Source: Polynucleobacter sp. AP-Ainpum-60-G11 (GTDB lineage Bacteria > Pseudomonadota > Gammaproteobacteria > Burkholderiales > Burkholderiaceae). From it: 64,000 nt of DNA. Made by a program: the position numbers and the translations under genes. The notes beneath the pieces were generated by a model, which was not told the DNA's origin, made no database searches, and saw nothing but the letters and a program-made list of their open reading frames with translations. Location: contig NZ_CP061318.1 of the NCBI RefSeq assembly GCF_018688375.1, forward strand, positions 1,240,001 to 1,304,000. The letters are read 5' to 3'. This document shows, in pieces, positions 16,931 to 28,136 of the stretch (its first letter is position 1; each line of letters opens with the position of its first letter).

Positions 16931-18538
16931 TTATTCCCACTCAATAGTTGCCGGAGGTTTTCCGCTGATGTCGTAGACCACGCGATTGATGCCGCGCACT
17001 TCGTTAATGATGCGATTAGATACCTTGCCTAGCAAGTCATGTGGCAAGTGAGCCCAGTGCGCGGTCATAAAGTCTTGTGTTTGAACGGCTCTGAGCGCAA
17101 CAACATACTCATAAGTTCTACCGTCACCCATTACACCGACGGATTTCACTGGCAAGAACACTGCGAAGGCTTGGCTGGTGAGGTCATACCAGGATTTTTG
17201 GCTTGCTTCATCAATCGTATTGCGCAACTCCTCAATGAAGATCGCGTCAGCACGTTGGAGCAAGTCGGCAAATTCTGATTTCACTTCACCTAAGATGCGC
17301 ACTCCAAGGCCAGGCCCTGGGAATGGATGGCGATAGACCATCTCCCGTGGCAGACCCAAAGCAACACCAAGTTCACGCACCTCATCTTTAAACAATTCAC
17401 GCAATGGCTCAAGCAGCTTGAGATGCATATCTTCAGGCAGACCACCCACATTGTGGTGACTCTTAATCGTATGCGCGCCCTTCTTGCCCTTACCAGCAGA
17501 CTCAATCACGTCTGGGTAGATGGTTCCTTGAGCAAGCCACTTGGCATTTTGAATCTTGCCAGACTCGGCTTGAAAAATATCAACGAATTCTTTACCAATG
17601 ATTTTGCGCTTAGCTTCTGGGTCAGCAACACCAGCAAGCTCAGACATAAATTTGTCTTTAGCATCCACTCGAATCACTTTGACGCCGAGATTACGAGCAA
17701 ACATCTCCATCACCATGTCGCCTTCGTTTAAACGAAGTAGGCCATGATCAACAAATACGCAAGTGAGTTGTTCACCAATCGCACGATGGATTAATGCCGC
17801 AGCCACGCTAGAGTCAACGCCGCCAGATAAACCAAGAATGACTTCTTCATCGCCAACTTGTTTGCGAATATGCTCAACCGCTTCGCTGATGTAATCACCC
17901 ATGACCCAGTCCGGTTTGCACTGACAGATCTCATGGACAAAGCGAGCCAAGATGGCCTCACCTTGCAAGGTATGCGTTACTTCAGGGTGAAATTGGAATG
18001 CATAGAAACGACGCTCTTCATCAGCCATCCCAGCAATTGGGCAAGACTCTGTTGAAGCCATTAACTTAAATGCAGGTGGCATTGTCGTTACTGAATCGCC
18101 ATGACTCATCCACACCTTCAAAATACCGTGACCTTCGCTGGTAGAAAAGTCTTGTATGCCTTTAAGCAAATTGGTGTGGCCATGGGCACGCACTTCTGAG
18201 TAACCAAACTCACGAGCTTTACCCAAAGACTCAGCAGAAGCAACGGCACCACCGAGTTGGGTTGCCATAGTTTGCATGCCGTAGCAAATACCTAAAACGG
18301 GAACGCCTAATTCAAAAACGATTTGTGGCGCACGAGGACTTCCCTCTTCAGTAACAGAGCTTGGTCCACCTGAAAGAATGATTCCTTTGCCACCCTGCTC
18401 TTGAATAAATTTGCGAATGAACTCTGGATCGCAATCGTAGGGGTGGATCTCAGAATAGACGCGGGCATCACGCACGCGCCTGGCAATTAATTGGGTGACT
18501 TGTGAACCAAAGTCGAGAATCAGTATTTTGTCGTGCAC
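16931..18538 (-). CDS. guaA: GMP synthase (glutamine-hydrolysing)
   Basis: This 535-residue enzyme aminates XMP to GMP with glutamine and ATP. An N-terminal class I amidotransferase domain has the nucleophile C85 in GICYGMQ and the His-Glu pair in FQFHPEVTH. The ATP pyrophosphatase loop GLSGGVDSS follows, and the C-terminal dimerisation domain ends in the conserved PPATIEWE. It lies 12 bases after guaB, the enzyme making XMP, so the two steps from IMP to GMP form an operon. Nothing unusual is seen. Confidence 0.97.
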   Translation of the reverse strand: MHDKILILDFGSQVTQLIARRVRDARVYSEIHPYDCDPEFIRKFIQEQGGKGIILSGGPSSVTEEGSPRAPQIVFELGVPVLGICYGMQTMATQLGGAVASAESLGKAREFGYSEVRAHGHTNLLKGIQDFSTSEGHGILKVWMSHGDSVTTMPPAFKLMASTESCPIAGMADEERRFYAFQFHPEVTHTLQGEAILARFVHEICQCKPDWVMGDYISEAVEHIRKQVGDEEVILGLSGGVDSSVAAALIHRAIGEQLTCVFVDHGLLRLNEGDMVMEMFARNLGVKVIRVDAKDKFMSELAGVADPEAKRKIIGKEFVDIFQAESGKIQNAKWLAQGTIYPDVIESAGKGKKGAHTIKSHHNVGGLPEDMHLKLLEPLRELFKDEVRELGVALGLPREMVYRHPFPGPGLGVRILGEVKSEFADLLQRADAIFIEELRNTIDEASQKSWYDLTSQAFAVFLPVKSVGVMGDGRTYEYVVALRAVQTQDFMTAHWAHLPHDLLGKVSNRIINEVRGINRVVYDISGKPPATIEWE

Positions 18539-18550
18539 GAAGGAGTAGCC

Positions 18551-20026
<1,476 letters not shown>

Positions 20027-20043
20027 CTAGTCGCAAAAACCGA

Positions 20044-20397
20044 TTATAGCCTCCTAGCCTTTCTTTTAGCTGCGGCAGCTTGGAATTTGGCATCCTGGTT
20101 CTGGTTAGCCTTCTTGCGGCGGACAGCCTTGGGGTCTACCAAGAGGGGTGAATACAACTCCAGACGATCACCCTCATAAATTGGGCTATCCCAGTCCTTG
20201 CGCTTGCCAAAGACGCCAAAACAGCCTTTTCTGGCAAGGCTGGGATCTTCCGGGCTTTGGGCTATTCCAGCCTTAATGAGAGCTAGACCCACGGTGGGAG
20301 CCTCGGATGGCAAAAAATGGACTGTGAAGGGGCTCAGTTTGGGCTCACCTAAGCGAGCATCGCAAATCAAAATCTCCATAGACTGACTAGCCATAGA
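20044..20397 (-). CDS. rnfH: RnfH/RatB family protein
   Basis: This small beta-grasp (ubiquitin-like) protein of about 117 residues belongs to the RnfH/RatB (UPF0125) family, with MEILICDAR at the start of the fold, then GIFGKR-like VFGKRKDW and GDRLELYSPLLVDPKAVRR. A basic C-terminal tail follows. The function is uncertain; the gene habitually accompanies ratA. The frame is open to 20463, but that would place 66 bases inside ratA. I chose the ATG at 20397, which overlaps the ratA stop (ATGGCTAG); the ATG at 20382 is an alternative. Confidence 0.82.
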   Translation of the reverse strand, partial: SMASQSMEILICDARLGEPKLSPFTVHFLPSEAPTVGLALIKAGIAQSPEDPSLARKGCFGVFGKRKDWDSPIYEGDRLELYSPLLVDPKAVRRKKANQNQDAKFQAAAAKRKARRL

Positions 20398-20818
20398 GGT
20401 CTTCTGCTCGCTTGACGAAACAATCCACAAAGGTACCTGCAATATGGCCGAATACTGGGCCAATGATCTTATCTAGGATGACATTCTTAAACTCCCAGTG
20501 GAGCTTGAATTCCACCTTACAAGCATCTTCTTTAAGCGGGATGAAGTTCCACTGCCCAGAAAAATGCTTGAATGGGCCATCCACAAAGACCATATCAATG
20601 GTTTCAGGGCGGTGATTGATGTTTCGAGTATGAAAGTATTGATTAATACCCTTGAAGTGGATATTGATTTTGGCATCCAAAACCGTCTCGGTTTGTTCAA
20701 AAATTTCCACCCCGCCACACCACGGCAGGAACTCAGGGTATCGCGCAACGTCGGTGACTAAGCCATACATGCGGTCGGCTGATTGGCCAATTAAAACGGT
20801 CTTGTAGACGTCTGCCAT
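20387..20818 (-). CDS. ratA: RatA/COQ10-type START-domain protein
   Basis: This 143-residue protein has the START/polyketide-cyclase fold of the RatA-Coq10 family, with RMYGLVTDVARYPEFLPWC near the N-terminus, a GPFKHFSGQW strand pair and a final amphipathic helix. In E. coli RatA was reported to block 70S assembly, whereas Coq10 homologues bind ubiquinone, so both roles are possible. It overlaps the rnfH homologue downstream. It diverges from smpB with only 26 bases between start codons, a pairing seen in many proteobacteria. Confidence 0.88.
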   Translation of the reverse strand: MADVYKTVLIGQSADRMYGLVTDVARYPEFLPWCGGVEIFEQTETVLDAKINIHFKGINQYFHTRNINHRPETIDMVFVDGPFKHFSGQWNFIPLKEDACKVEFKLHWEFKNVILDKIIGPVFGHIAGTFVDCFVKRAEDLYG

Positions 20819-20844
20819 AATCGATCTTGAGAAGCTAAATAAAT

Positions 20845-21297
20845 ATGAGTATCGTCGATAACAAAAAAGCCTTCTTCGATTATTTTATCGAGGAACGGTT
20901 CGAGGCAGGGCTGGTTCTGGAGGGCTGGGAAGTAAAAGCCATCCGCGCTGGTCGAGTCCACATTAAAGAAGCGTATGTTGTCATCCGTCGGGCGGAGCTA
21001 TTCCTGATCGGCTGTCACATAACCCCGCTACTTTCAGCTTCAACCCATATCGTTCCAGACAGCACCCGCACCCGCAAGCTTCTGCTCAATGCCATTGAGA
21101 TTAAAAAGCTGATTGGTAAGGTTGAGCAAAAGGGCTACACCCTCGTTCCACTGAACCTGCATTTCTCGAAAGGCAATGTGAAGTGCGAGATTGGGCTTGC
21201 TAGAGGTAAGAAGCAGCATGACAAACGTGCCGCGACCAAAGAACGTGAATGGGAAGTTCAAAAAGGTCGTATTGCTCGAGGCGACCTTAACGCCTAA
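20845..21297 (+). CDS. smpB: SsrA-binding protein
   Basis: This 150-residue RNA-binding protein partners tmRNA in trans-translation and rescues stalled ribosomes. Seen are the opening [20 protein letters not shown], the core [21 protein letters not shown], and the basic C-terminal tail with KKQHDKR followed by the [15 protein letters not shown] helix that mimics the mRNA path. The length is normal. The tmRNA gene itself is not in this window. Only 26 bases separate it from divergent ratA. Confidence 0.96.
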   Translation: MSIVDNKKAFFDYFIEERFEAGLVLEGWEVKAIRAGRVHIKEAYVVIRRAELFLIGCHITPLLSASTHIVPDSTRTRKLLLNAIEIKKLIGKVEQKGYTLVPLNLHFSKGNVKCEIGLARGKKQHDKRAATKEREWEVQKGRIARGDLNA

Positions 21298-21324
21298 TTC
21301 CGGAGTAGGTTTCTTAGTCATTAA

Positions 21325-21361
21325 TGCACCAATAAAGTGCATAGAGCACCAAGCTGCTCCA
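21325..21361. promoter_or_regulatory. Possible NtrC-type site upstream of the Anbu unit
   Basis: TGCACC-N5-AGTGCA at 21325-21341 differs by one base from the NtrC consensus TGCACC-N5-GGTGCA. A poorer copy starts 20 bases later, two helical turns on. It lies about 63-79 bases upstream of the ATP-grasp start. I could not find a sigma-54 -24/-12 promoter downstream, so this is tentative. Confidence 0.3.
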
Positions 21362-21403
21362 TCCGTTAGTTTTTGAAACACCCAAAGGCGTTAGTTTGTA
21401 ACT

Positions 21404-22816
21404 ATGAAATTGCCTTTTGATGAAATGCTCGACGCCAGCGGAAAAGCGCGTCCCCATTACCAAGTTTTCCATAACTGGCTTAAACAGCAGAGTGACACCC
21501 TCATGGGCTTAAAACGCGCTGAGGCTGATCTCATATTCCGGCGAGTGGGGATTACCTTCGCCGTCTACGGAGATGATCTGGGATCTGAGAGAACCATCCC
21601 TTTCGATCAAGTGCCCCGCATCTTTACCGCCAAAGAATGGGAGCAATTAGAGGCTGGCTTACGTCAACGGGTCAAAGCACTCAATCGCTTTATTTACGAC
21701 GTCTATCACGAAGAAGAAATTATCAAGGCCGGGATCATTCCTGCCGAGCAGATTTATAACAACGCGCAATATCGCCCAGAGATGCGCAACGTCAACGTGC
21801 CGCGAGATATCTATGCACAGATTGCCGGGATCGATATTGTGCGTGCAGGCGAAGGTGAGTTCTATGTTCTAGAAGATAACTTGCGTGTTCCATCTGGGGT
21901 TTCTTATATGGTTGAAGACCGCAAGATGATGATGCGACTCTTCCCCGACCTGTTTCAGAAATATCGAGTTGCGCCGGTAGAGCACTATCCGGATTTTTTA
22001 TTGGAGTGCTTAAAGTCAGTCAAACCTGATGATGTCAAAAAACCGAATGTTGTAGTACTGACTCCAGGCATGTACAACTCAGCTTATTTTGAACACAGCT
22101 ACCTCGCTCAACAAATGGGTGTTGAGTTGGTGGAAGGTAAAGATTTGTTTGTGAAGAACGAGCAAGTCTTTATGCGCACCACTCAGGGACCTGAGCGTGT
22201 AGATGTCATTTACCGCCGCGTCGATGATGACTTCTTGGATCCTCTCGCATTCCGCTCTGACTCCACTTTAGGAGTTGCAGGCTTATTGTCCGCACATCGC
22301 GCAGGTAATGTGACTTTAGCCAATGCCATTGGTACCGGTATTGCTGATGACAAATCGATCTACCCTTATGTACCGGACATGATTGAGTTCTATTTGGGTG
22401 AAAAACCCATTCTGAATAATGTGCCGACTTTCCAATGCCGTAAGCCAGATGATCTTGCCTATACCTTGGCTAACTTAGACAAGTTGGTAGTGAAGTTAAC
22501 CCATGGTGCTGGCGGCTATGGCATGTTGGTTGGACCAGCATCCACTAAAGCTGAGATTGAAGAATTCCGCGGTCATCTAATTGCCAATCCAGATAAATAT
22601 ATTGCCCAACCAACACTCGCACTTTCTACCTGCCCAACTTTTGTTGAGTCCGGCGTTGCGCCACGCCACATTGATTTGCGACCATTTGTGTTGTCAGGAA
22701 AAACAATCAAGATGGTTCCAGGCGGCCTTACTCGTGTTGCCCTCAAAGAAGGTTCTTTAGTCGTGAACTCCTCACAGGGTGGTGGCACTAAAGATACCTG
22801 GGTTCTAGAAGAATAA
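21404..22816 (+). CDS. Circularly permuted type 2 ATP-grasp protein
   Basis: This 470-residue protein belongs to the circularly permuted ATP-grasp type 2 family. Landmarks are LEDNLRVPSGVSYMVEDR near residues 156-173, VIYRRVDDDFLDPL at 268-281 and the phosphate-binding loop KLTHGAGGYGMLVGP at 364-378. ATP-grasp enzymes activate a carboxylate as acyl phosphate and join it to an amine, so peptide or amide bond formation is expected, but the substrate is not known. It is the first gene of a four-gene unit with an alpha-E protein, a transglutaminase and Anbu. The same set recurs in many proteobacteria. It starts about 106 bases after smpB, enough for its own promoter. Confidence 0.87.
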   Translation: MKLPFDEMLDASGKARPHYQVFHNWLKQQSDTLMGLKRAEADLIFRRVGITFAVYGDDLGSERTIPFDQVPRIFTAKEWEQLEAGLRQRVKALNRFIYDVYHEEEIIKAGIIPAEQIYNNAQYRPEMRNVNVPRDIYAQIAGIDIVRAGEGEFYVLEDNLRVPSGVSYMVEDRKMMMRLFPDLFQKYRVAPVEHYPDFLLECLKSVKPDDVKKPNVVVLTPGMYNSAYFEHSYLAQQMGVELVEGKDLFVKNEQVFMRTTQGPERVDVIYRRVDDDFLDPLAFRSDSTLGVAGLLSAHRAGNVTLANAIGTGIADDKSIYPYVPDMIEFYLGEKPILNNVPTFQCRKPDDLAYTLANLDKLVVKLTHGAGGYGMLVGPASTKAEIEEFRGHLIANPDKYIAQPTLALSTCPTFVESGVAPRHIDLRPFVLSGKTIKMVPGGLTRVALKEGSLVVNSSQGGGTKDTWVLEE

Positions 22817-22831
22817 AAGGGATAAATCAAT

Positions 22832-23839
22832 ATGTTGAGTCGTACCGCTGATTGCCTGTATTGGATGGCCCGCTATACAGAGCGCGCAGAAAATACTGCC
22901 CGTATGTTGGATGTCAACCACCAAACCTCACTCCTTCCGCAACCTGCAGAGTTTTTAGAGCAAAGCTGGAAGAAGTTACTCACCATCTCCAAGCTTGAAG
23001 AATCTTTCCTCATGAAGCACGATGCAGTCACTCGAGAGAATGTTTTGGATTTCATGATTTATGAAACTAGCAATCCCTCTAGCATCGTGTCCTGCTTATT
23101 TGCAGCCCGCGAGAATGCCCGCGTTATTCGGGGAAAAATTACTTCCGAAGCGTGGGAAACCCAAAACACCACTTGGCTAGAATTGCAACGCATTCTGGAA
23201 GCTCGCAATCAAGCTGACCCCAGCAGATTGCTTGATTGGGTCAAGCATCGCTGCCATCTATTTAGAGGCGTCATGCATGGCACCATGCTCAAGAATGAAG
23301 CCTTCTACTTTATGAATGTCGGCACCCTGCTGGAGAGAGCTGACAACACTGCCCGTATTTTAGAAACTAAATATGAAGGTCAGGCAGCATTGAAGGTATT
23401 GCGTACTGATAAAAAAGGTAAGGCAGTTGATGGCGAGGTTGCGGAAGTGATTGAGGGGGCTGATGGTGATTTCTTTGACTTTTATCACTGGGCCGCTCTA
23501 CTGAGATCAGTCTCCGCTTTTGAGATCTATCGTCAAATCTACTCCGATCAGGTCACACCAAAGCAGGTAGCGCAACTCTTGATATTCAACAAGCAAATGC
23601 CACGCTCACTGGTGTGCTGTGTTAATGAACTGATTCCCTTGATTGCAGAAATGAAAAATCAGGAATCAAAAGAAATTGAGCGCCTGCTTGGAAAGCTCAA
23701 AGCAAATTTAGACTACTCGGATATTGATGAGGTCTTTTCACAAGGCTTAGAGGAATTTATTGAAGAGTTCTTGGAGCGAATCAATCACATTGCTGATGAA
23801 TTCAGTAACGCCTACCTTATTCCATTAGCCGTAGCTTAA
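22832..23839 (+). CDS. Alpha-E domain protein
   Basis: This 335-residue, almost entirely helical protein is of the alpha-E family. The conserved opening MLSRTADCLYWMARYTERAE is present, and the pattern NVGTLLERADNTARILETKY repeats the same type of helix in the middle. A hydrophilic Lys/Gly/Asp/Glu-rich loop lies at about residues 190-212. No catalytic motif is known for this family, and it is always found with ATP-grasp and transglutaminase partners, so a scaffold or substrate-binding role is likely. It starts 15 bases after the ATP-grasp stop. Confidence 0.87.
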   Translation: MLSRTADCLYWMARYTERAENTARMLDVNHQTSLLPQPAEFLEQSWKKLLTISKLEESFLMKHDAVTRENVLDFMIYETSNPSSIVSCLFAARENARVIRGKITSEAWETQNTTWLELQRILEARNQADPSRLLDWVKHRCHLFRGVMHGTMLKNEAFYFMNVGTLLERADNTARILETKYEGQAALKVLRTDKKGKAVDGEVAEVIEGADGDFFDFYHWAALLRSVSAFEIYRQIYSDQVTPKQVAQLLIFNKQMPRSLVCCVNELIPLIAEMKNQESKEIERLLGKLKANLDYSDIDEVFSQGLEEFIEEFLERINHIADEFSNAYLIPLAVA

Positions 23840-23847
23840 AGATCCTT

Positions 23848-24645
23848 ATGCACCTCAAGATTCGTCACCGCACAGAGTACCGCTATGAAACGCCGGTTCG
23901 CTACTCCATCCAGGAGTTACGACTCACACCTCCCGATGTCGCTGGTCAAACTATTGAAAAGTGGAAAGTGAGTACGCCTATTAAGGCAAGCACCTCGCTA
24001 GATGCTTTTGGCAATCTCTATAGTGTTTTTGTGCAAGAGAGTTCATATACCTCAATGATGATTGAGGCTGAGGGTGATGTTCATACTCAAGATGCTTTTG
24101 AGTTTATTGATAACCCCAAGGCCGTCTCCCCCTATCACCTCCTACAGCAAACCAATTTGACTGAGCCCACAGCTGAAATGCTGGAGTACTTTGCAGCCTC
24201 TCTGCCGAAGACAAACTCAGTTGATGAGGTTTTAGAATTGGCTGCCGCTGTGCAGGGAACTATTCTGTATTTCCCGGGACAAACTAATTCAGCAACCACC
24301 GCCGCACAATCTTTTGCCATGAAATCCGGAGTTTGCCAAGATCATGCTCACATCATGCTTGGCCTGTGTCGCGCCTCAGGCATTCCGGCGCGTTACGTCA
24401 GCGGCTATTTCTTTGCCGAAGACTCACCCAATTTGGCAAGCCATGCCTGGATTGATTTTTGTGCAGATATCGATAAAGGGCTTTGGCTTAGCATTGATAT
24501 CACCAATGCCTGTTTTACTGATGCGCGCCACGTTCGCCTAGCGATTGGCAGGGATTACTACTCGGCAGCGCCCGTTAAGGGGGTTCGCTCCGGCGGAGTC
24601 GGTGAAGAGTTAAGCGCCAGTATCTCGATAAGCCAAGTCAATTAA
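23848..24645 (+). CDS. Transglutaminase-like cysteine peptidase
   Basis: This 265-residue protein has an N-terminal bacterial transglutaminase-associated domain (MHLKIRHRTEYRYETPV, then LTPPD) and a transglutaminase-like catalytic domain. The triad is C163 (SGVCQDHAH), H199 (ASHAWIDF) and D217 (SIDITN). Prokaryotic members of this fold are mostly cysteine proteases or amidases rather than cross-linking enzymes. No signal peptide is present, so it acts in the cytoplasm. It begins 8 bases after the alpha-E gene. Together with the ATP-grasp protein it implies making and breaking of an amide bond. Confidence 0.88.
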   Translation: MHLKIRHRTEYRYETPVRYSIQELRLTPPDVAGQTIEKWKVSTPIKASTSLDAFGNLYSVFVQESSYTSMMIEAEGDVHTQDAFEFIDNPKAVSPYHLLQQTNLTEPTAEMLEYFAASLPKTNSVDEVLELAAAVQGTILYFPGQTNSATTAAQSFAMKSGVCQDHAHIMLGLCRASGIPARYVSGYFFAEDSPNLASHAWIDFCADIDKGLWLSIDITNACFTDARHVRLAIGRDYYSAAPVKGVRSGGVGEELSASISISQVN

Positions 24646-24707
24646 ATCAGCCCTCAGCAAATGCCAAGTAAGAGATAATTCAAAGAAATAATTAAAGGGG
24701 CTGCAGG

Positions 24708-25589
24708 ATGACGTATTGCGTTGGGCTTTGCCTAAAGGATGGCTTGGTGTTTTTATCGGATACCCGTACCAATGCGGGTGTTGACCAGATCGGGACCTTC
24801 CGAAAGATGTCCTTATTCCAAAAGGATAAAGATCGGTTTTTTACCCTCATGAGCGCTGGCAATCTTGCCATTACTCAGGCCGTGAAAGAGATTCTGCTGC
24901 AAGGACAACTCCTAAACGGAAAAAATCTGTGGAATGTCGAAAGCACCCATGATGCAGCTGTCGTGATTGGCGATGCCATTAAGCAGGTTTATGACCGAGA
25001 CCACAAAGCACTAGAAAAGGCGGGCATTGATTTCAACTGCAATCTGATCTTTGGTGGGCAGATTAAGGGTGAACGCCCAAGACTCTTTAACATTTACTCA
25101 GCTGGTAACTTTATTGAAGCTACGCCTGAGACTTGTTACTTCCAGATTGGGGAATCTAAATACGGCAAGCCAATCCTAGACAGAGTGATTAGCTTTGATA
25201 CCCCACTCAATTTAGCTACCAAGTGCGCCCTCATTTCGATGGACTCGACACTCAACAGTAATATCTCTGTTGGCCTACCGCTTGACCTGATGGTCTATGA
25301 AAAGAACTCACTGCAAGCAAGTAAGTTAGTGACTATGGATGAATCTAACCCCTACTTCCAAATGATTCACCAACTGTGGGGCGAGAAATTACGCGCTGCA
25401 TTTAATTCCATTGCAGAACCTAGCTGGTCAGGAGCAACGCCATCACGATCGATTGCATCCCCTGCCAAGAAGATGGGTGCGGTGCCCATCCATCGCAATA
25501 GCAAGGTCGTAAAAGAGGTGCTTGCACCAGTTAAGGCGACGGCTAAAGCTAGTCCAAAGAAGAAAGTGGCTGCAAAAACTAAGCGTTAA
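24708..25589 (+). CDS. anbu: Anbu proteasome-like Ntn hydrolase with basic tail
   Basis: This 293-residue protein is the ancestral beta subunit homologue (Anbu) of the 20S proteasome family. After removal of Met1 the N-terminal residue is threonine, the expected nucleophile. D18 and K33 (numbered with Met) match the conserved proteasome catalytic residues. The fold core ends near residue 235, which is about the usual full length. Residues 241-293 add a Ser/Ala/Pro/Lys-rich tail ending in KKKVAAKTKR, not needed for the fold. Anbu forms open-ring assemblies in studied species, and its substrate is unknown. It sits 62 bases after the transglutaminase gene and is followed by a strong terminator. 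Confidence 0.88.
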   Translation: MTYCVGLCLKDGLVFLSDTRTNAGVDQIGTFRKMSLFQKDKDRFFTLMSAGNLAITQAVKEILLQGQLLNGKNLWNVESTHDAAVVIGDAIKQVYDRDHKALEKAGIDFNCNLIFGGQIKGERPRLFNIYSAGNFIEATPETCYFQIGESKYGKPILDRVISFDTPLNLATKCALISMDSTLNSNISVGLPLDLMVYEKNSLQASKLVTMDESNPYFQMIHQLWGEKLRAAFNSIAEPSWSGATPSRSIASPAKKMGAVPIHRNSKVVKEVLAPVKATAKASPKKKVAAKTKR

Positions 25590-25610
25590 TTGAAGTGGTG
25601 ATCAAAAGAT

Positions 25611-25639
25611 AAAAGGCCTAGATTTCTCTAGGCCTTTTT
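25611..25639. terminator. Bidirectional intrinsic terminator between Anbu and ppsA
   Basis: A perfect 12-base-pair stem (AAAAGGCCTAGA pairing with TCTAGGCCTTTT) encloses a four-base loop and is followed by T. The A and T ends give U-tracts in both directions, so it can end both the plus-strand Anbu transcript and the minus-strand ppsA transcript. Confidence 0.9.
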
Positions 25640-25669
25640 CACATCTCACTAGTGATTAGCGGGGTCAGC

Positions 25670-28072
25670 TTAGGCTTCTTTCTTGCCCAACATTTCCCAT
25701 GTAGCAACTACGCTATCTGGGTTGAGAGAGATAGAGGTAATGCCCTTGGCAACTAACCAACGCGCAAAGTCTGGGTGGTCTGAAGGGCCTTGACCGCAAA
25801 TACCAACATATTTGTTTTGCTTACGGCAAGCCTCAATGGAACGAGCAATCATGAATTCCACCGCAGGATCGCGCTCATCAAAATCAATTGCCAGCAATTC
25901 CATACCGGAGTCACGATCTAGGCCCAGCGTTAACTGAGTCATATCGTTTGAACCGATTGAGAATCCATCGAAATGCTCGAGGAATTGATCGGCCAAAATG
26001 GCATTGGAAGGAATCTCGCACATCATGATGAGACGCAAGCCGTTGACGCCACGCTTGAGACCAAACTTCGCCATCATGTCGATCACGCGTTCGGCCTGCT
26101 TAATAGTACGAACAAACGGCACCATAATCTCGACGTTATCTAGACCCATGTCTTCACGAACACGCTTCATTGCAGCGCACTCTAAGGCAAAGGCTTCGCC
26201 GAAATCAGCTGATACATAACGGGATGCGCCACGGAAACCGAGCATTGGATTCTCTTCATCCGGCTCATAGCGTGAACCGCCGATGAGCTTCTTGTACTCG
26301 TTTGACTTAAAGTCAGATAAACGAACGATCACGGGCTTTGGATAGAAAGCAGCAGCAATCGTTGCGACACCCTCAACCAATTTATCTTCATAGAACTGAC
26401 GTGGGCTTGCATAACCGCGAGCAACACTCTCTACAGCGCGCTTGAGATCAGAATCAATATTTGGGTATTCCAACACGGCACGTGGGTGCACACCAATATA
26501 GTTATTAATGATGAACTCGAGACGGGCTAAACCAACACCCGCATTTGGAATTTGGCAGAAATCAAAGGCCAACTGAGGATTACCAATGTTCATGGTGATC
26601 TTGACTGGGATCTCTGGCAATACGCCACGAGAAACCTCTGTTACTTCAGTTTCAATCAAGCCATCATAAATATGACCTTCGTCGCCTTCAGCACAAGAAA
26701 CTGTCACCATCATGCCGTCTTGCAAATGTTCAGTTGCATCACCGCAACCTACTACCGCAGGAACACCTAACTCACGAGCAATAATCGCTGCGTGACAAGT
26801 ACGGCCACCACGATTAGTCACAATCGCGGAAGCGCGCTTCATTACTGGCTCCCAGTTAGGATCGGTCATATCAGCAACCAATACATCACCTGGCTGAACA
26901 CGATCCATCTCGCTTGGATCACGAATCACACGAACCGGGCCTGCACCAATCTTTTGACCAATTGCTCGACCTTTAGCCAGAACTTTAGATGTGCCCTTCA
27001 GCTTGTAACGCATCTCTACTTGTCCAGCTGCTTGACTCTTCACTGTCTCTGGACGCGCTTGCAAAATATAGATACGGCCATCTTGACCATCCTTGCCCCA
27101 CTCGATATCCATTGGACGACCGTAGTGCTTCTCAATAATCACGGCATATTTAGCTAGCTCAGTAATGTCAGCATCTTCCAAGGAAAAACGATTGCGCTTT
27201 TCTGGAGCCACATCCACAGTCATCACCTTCTCAGCAGAACCAGCTGGGGCGAATTGCATCTGAATCAACTTGGAACCCAGGGAGCGGCGAATAATCGCCT
27301 TCTTATCTTGTGCCAAAGTCGTTTTGAATACATAAAACTCATCCGGGTTTACTGCACCCTGCACTACTGTCTCACCCAAGCCATAGCTAGAAGTGATGAA
27401 TACGACATCTTCAAAGCCAGATTCAGTGTCTAAAGTAAACATCACACCAGCCGCACCCAGGTCAGAGCGAACCATGCGCTGAATACCAGCAGATAGGGCT
27501 ACTTCAGCATGAGCAAAGCCTTTGTGAACGCGGTAAGAAATCGCACGATCGTTATACAAGGATGCAAACACTTCACGAATCTTCTTCAGAACATCATCAA
27601 TACCCTCAACGTTCAAGAAAGTTTCTTGTTGTCCAGCAAATGAAGCATCAGGTAAATCTTCAGCGGTTGCAGAGGATCGCACTGCAAAAGAGCCTTTGCC
27701 AGAATCATCTAATTTTTTAAATGCTGTACGAATCTCTTCATCCAGACGCGCTTGAAATGGCGCTGTTTCAATCCAGCCACGAATTTCTTTACCAGCTTCA
27801 GCTAGAGCACGTACATCATCAATGTTGAGATTTTCCAAACGCTTCTGAATGCGCTCAGTCAAATTGTTGTGCTCAAGAAAATCGCGGAACGCCAATGAAG
27901 TAGTTGCAAATCCAGTCGGTACGCGCACACCCGTGGAAGACAACTGAGAAATCATTTCACCAAGTGAGGCATTTTTACCGCCGACTGACTCAACATCAGT
28001 CATTCGGAGCTGCTCAAAAGGCAAAACATAGGCATTTGCTACATCGCTACTTTGTTGCTGTTGGTTGGACAT
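25670..28072 (-). CDS. ppsA: Phosphoenolpyruvate synthase
   Basis: This 800-residue enzyme makes phosphoenolpyruvate from pyruvate, ATP and water for gluconeogenesis. The order is an N-terminal nucleotide-binding domain ([30 protein letters not shown]), a central phosphohistidine domain with GGRTCHAAI where H427 carries the phosphate, and a C-terminal PEP-utilising barrel with [17 protein letters not shown] and the late catalytic cysteine in [10 protein letters not shown]425, two residues before the histidine, is the site expected to be phosphorylated by the regulator encoded divergently at 28179. The length agrees with the E. coli enzyme (792). Confidence 0.97.
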   Translation of the reverse strand: MSNQQQQSSDVANAYVLPFEQLRMTDVESVGGKNASLGEMISQLSSTGVRVPTGFATTSLAFRDFLEHNNLTERIQKRLENLNIDDVRALAEAGKEIRGWIETAPFQARLDEEIRTAFKKLDDSGKGSFAVRSSATAEDLPDASFAGQQETFLNVEGIDDVLKKIREVFASLYNDRAISYRVHKGFAHAEVALSAGIQRMVRSDLGAAGVMFTLDTESGFEDVVFITSSYGLGETVVQGAVNPDEFYVFKTTLAQDKKAIIRRSLGSKLIQMQFAPAGSAEKVMTVDVAPEKRNRFSLEDADITELAKYAVIIEKHYGRPMDIEWGKDGQDGRIYILQARPETVKSQAAGQVEMRYKLKGTSKVLAKGRAIGQKIGAGPVRVIRDPSEMDRVQPGDVLVADMTDPNWEPVMKRASAIVTNRGGRTCHAAIIARELGVPAVVGCGDATEHLQDGMMVTVSCAEGDEGHIYDGLIETEVTEVSRGVLPEIPVKITMNIGNPQLAFDFCQIPNAGVGLARLEFIINNYIGVHPRAVLEYPNIDSDLKRAVESVARGYASPRQFYEDKLVEGVATIAAAFYPKPVIVRLSDFKSNEYKKLIGGSRYEPDEENPMLGFRGASRYVSADFGEAFALECAAMKRVREDMGLDNVEIMVPFVRTIKQAERVIDMMAKFGLKRGVNGLRLIMMCEIPSNAILADQFLEHFDGFSIGSNDMTQLTLGLDRDSGMELLAIDFDERDPAVEFMIARSIEACRKQNKYVGICGQGPSDHPDFARWLVAKGITSISLNPDSVVATWEMLGKKEA

Positions 28073-28136
28073 AAAATACTCTCTAAAGATAAGGAAACTG
28101 GTCGAGCGGCCGAATACAATACGGCATACTTCATTA

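Noticed and set aside
17327..17731. 134-codon open frame antisense to guaA
   Set aside because: It overlaps a certain gene completely and shows no domain or ribosome-binding site.
21342..21403. Sigma-54 promoter for the Anbu unit
   Set aside because: I looked for GG and GC spaced by ten bases between the NtrC-like site and the start and found none.
26792..27157. 121-codon open frame antisense to ppsA
   Set aside because: It is a shadow of ppsA with no recognisable features.
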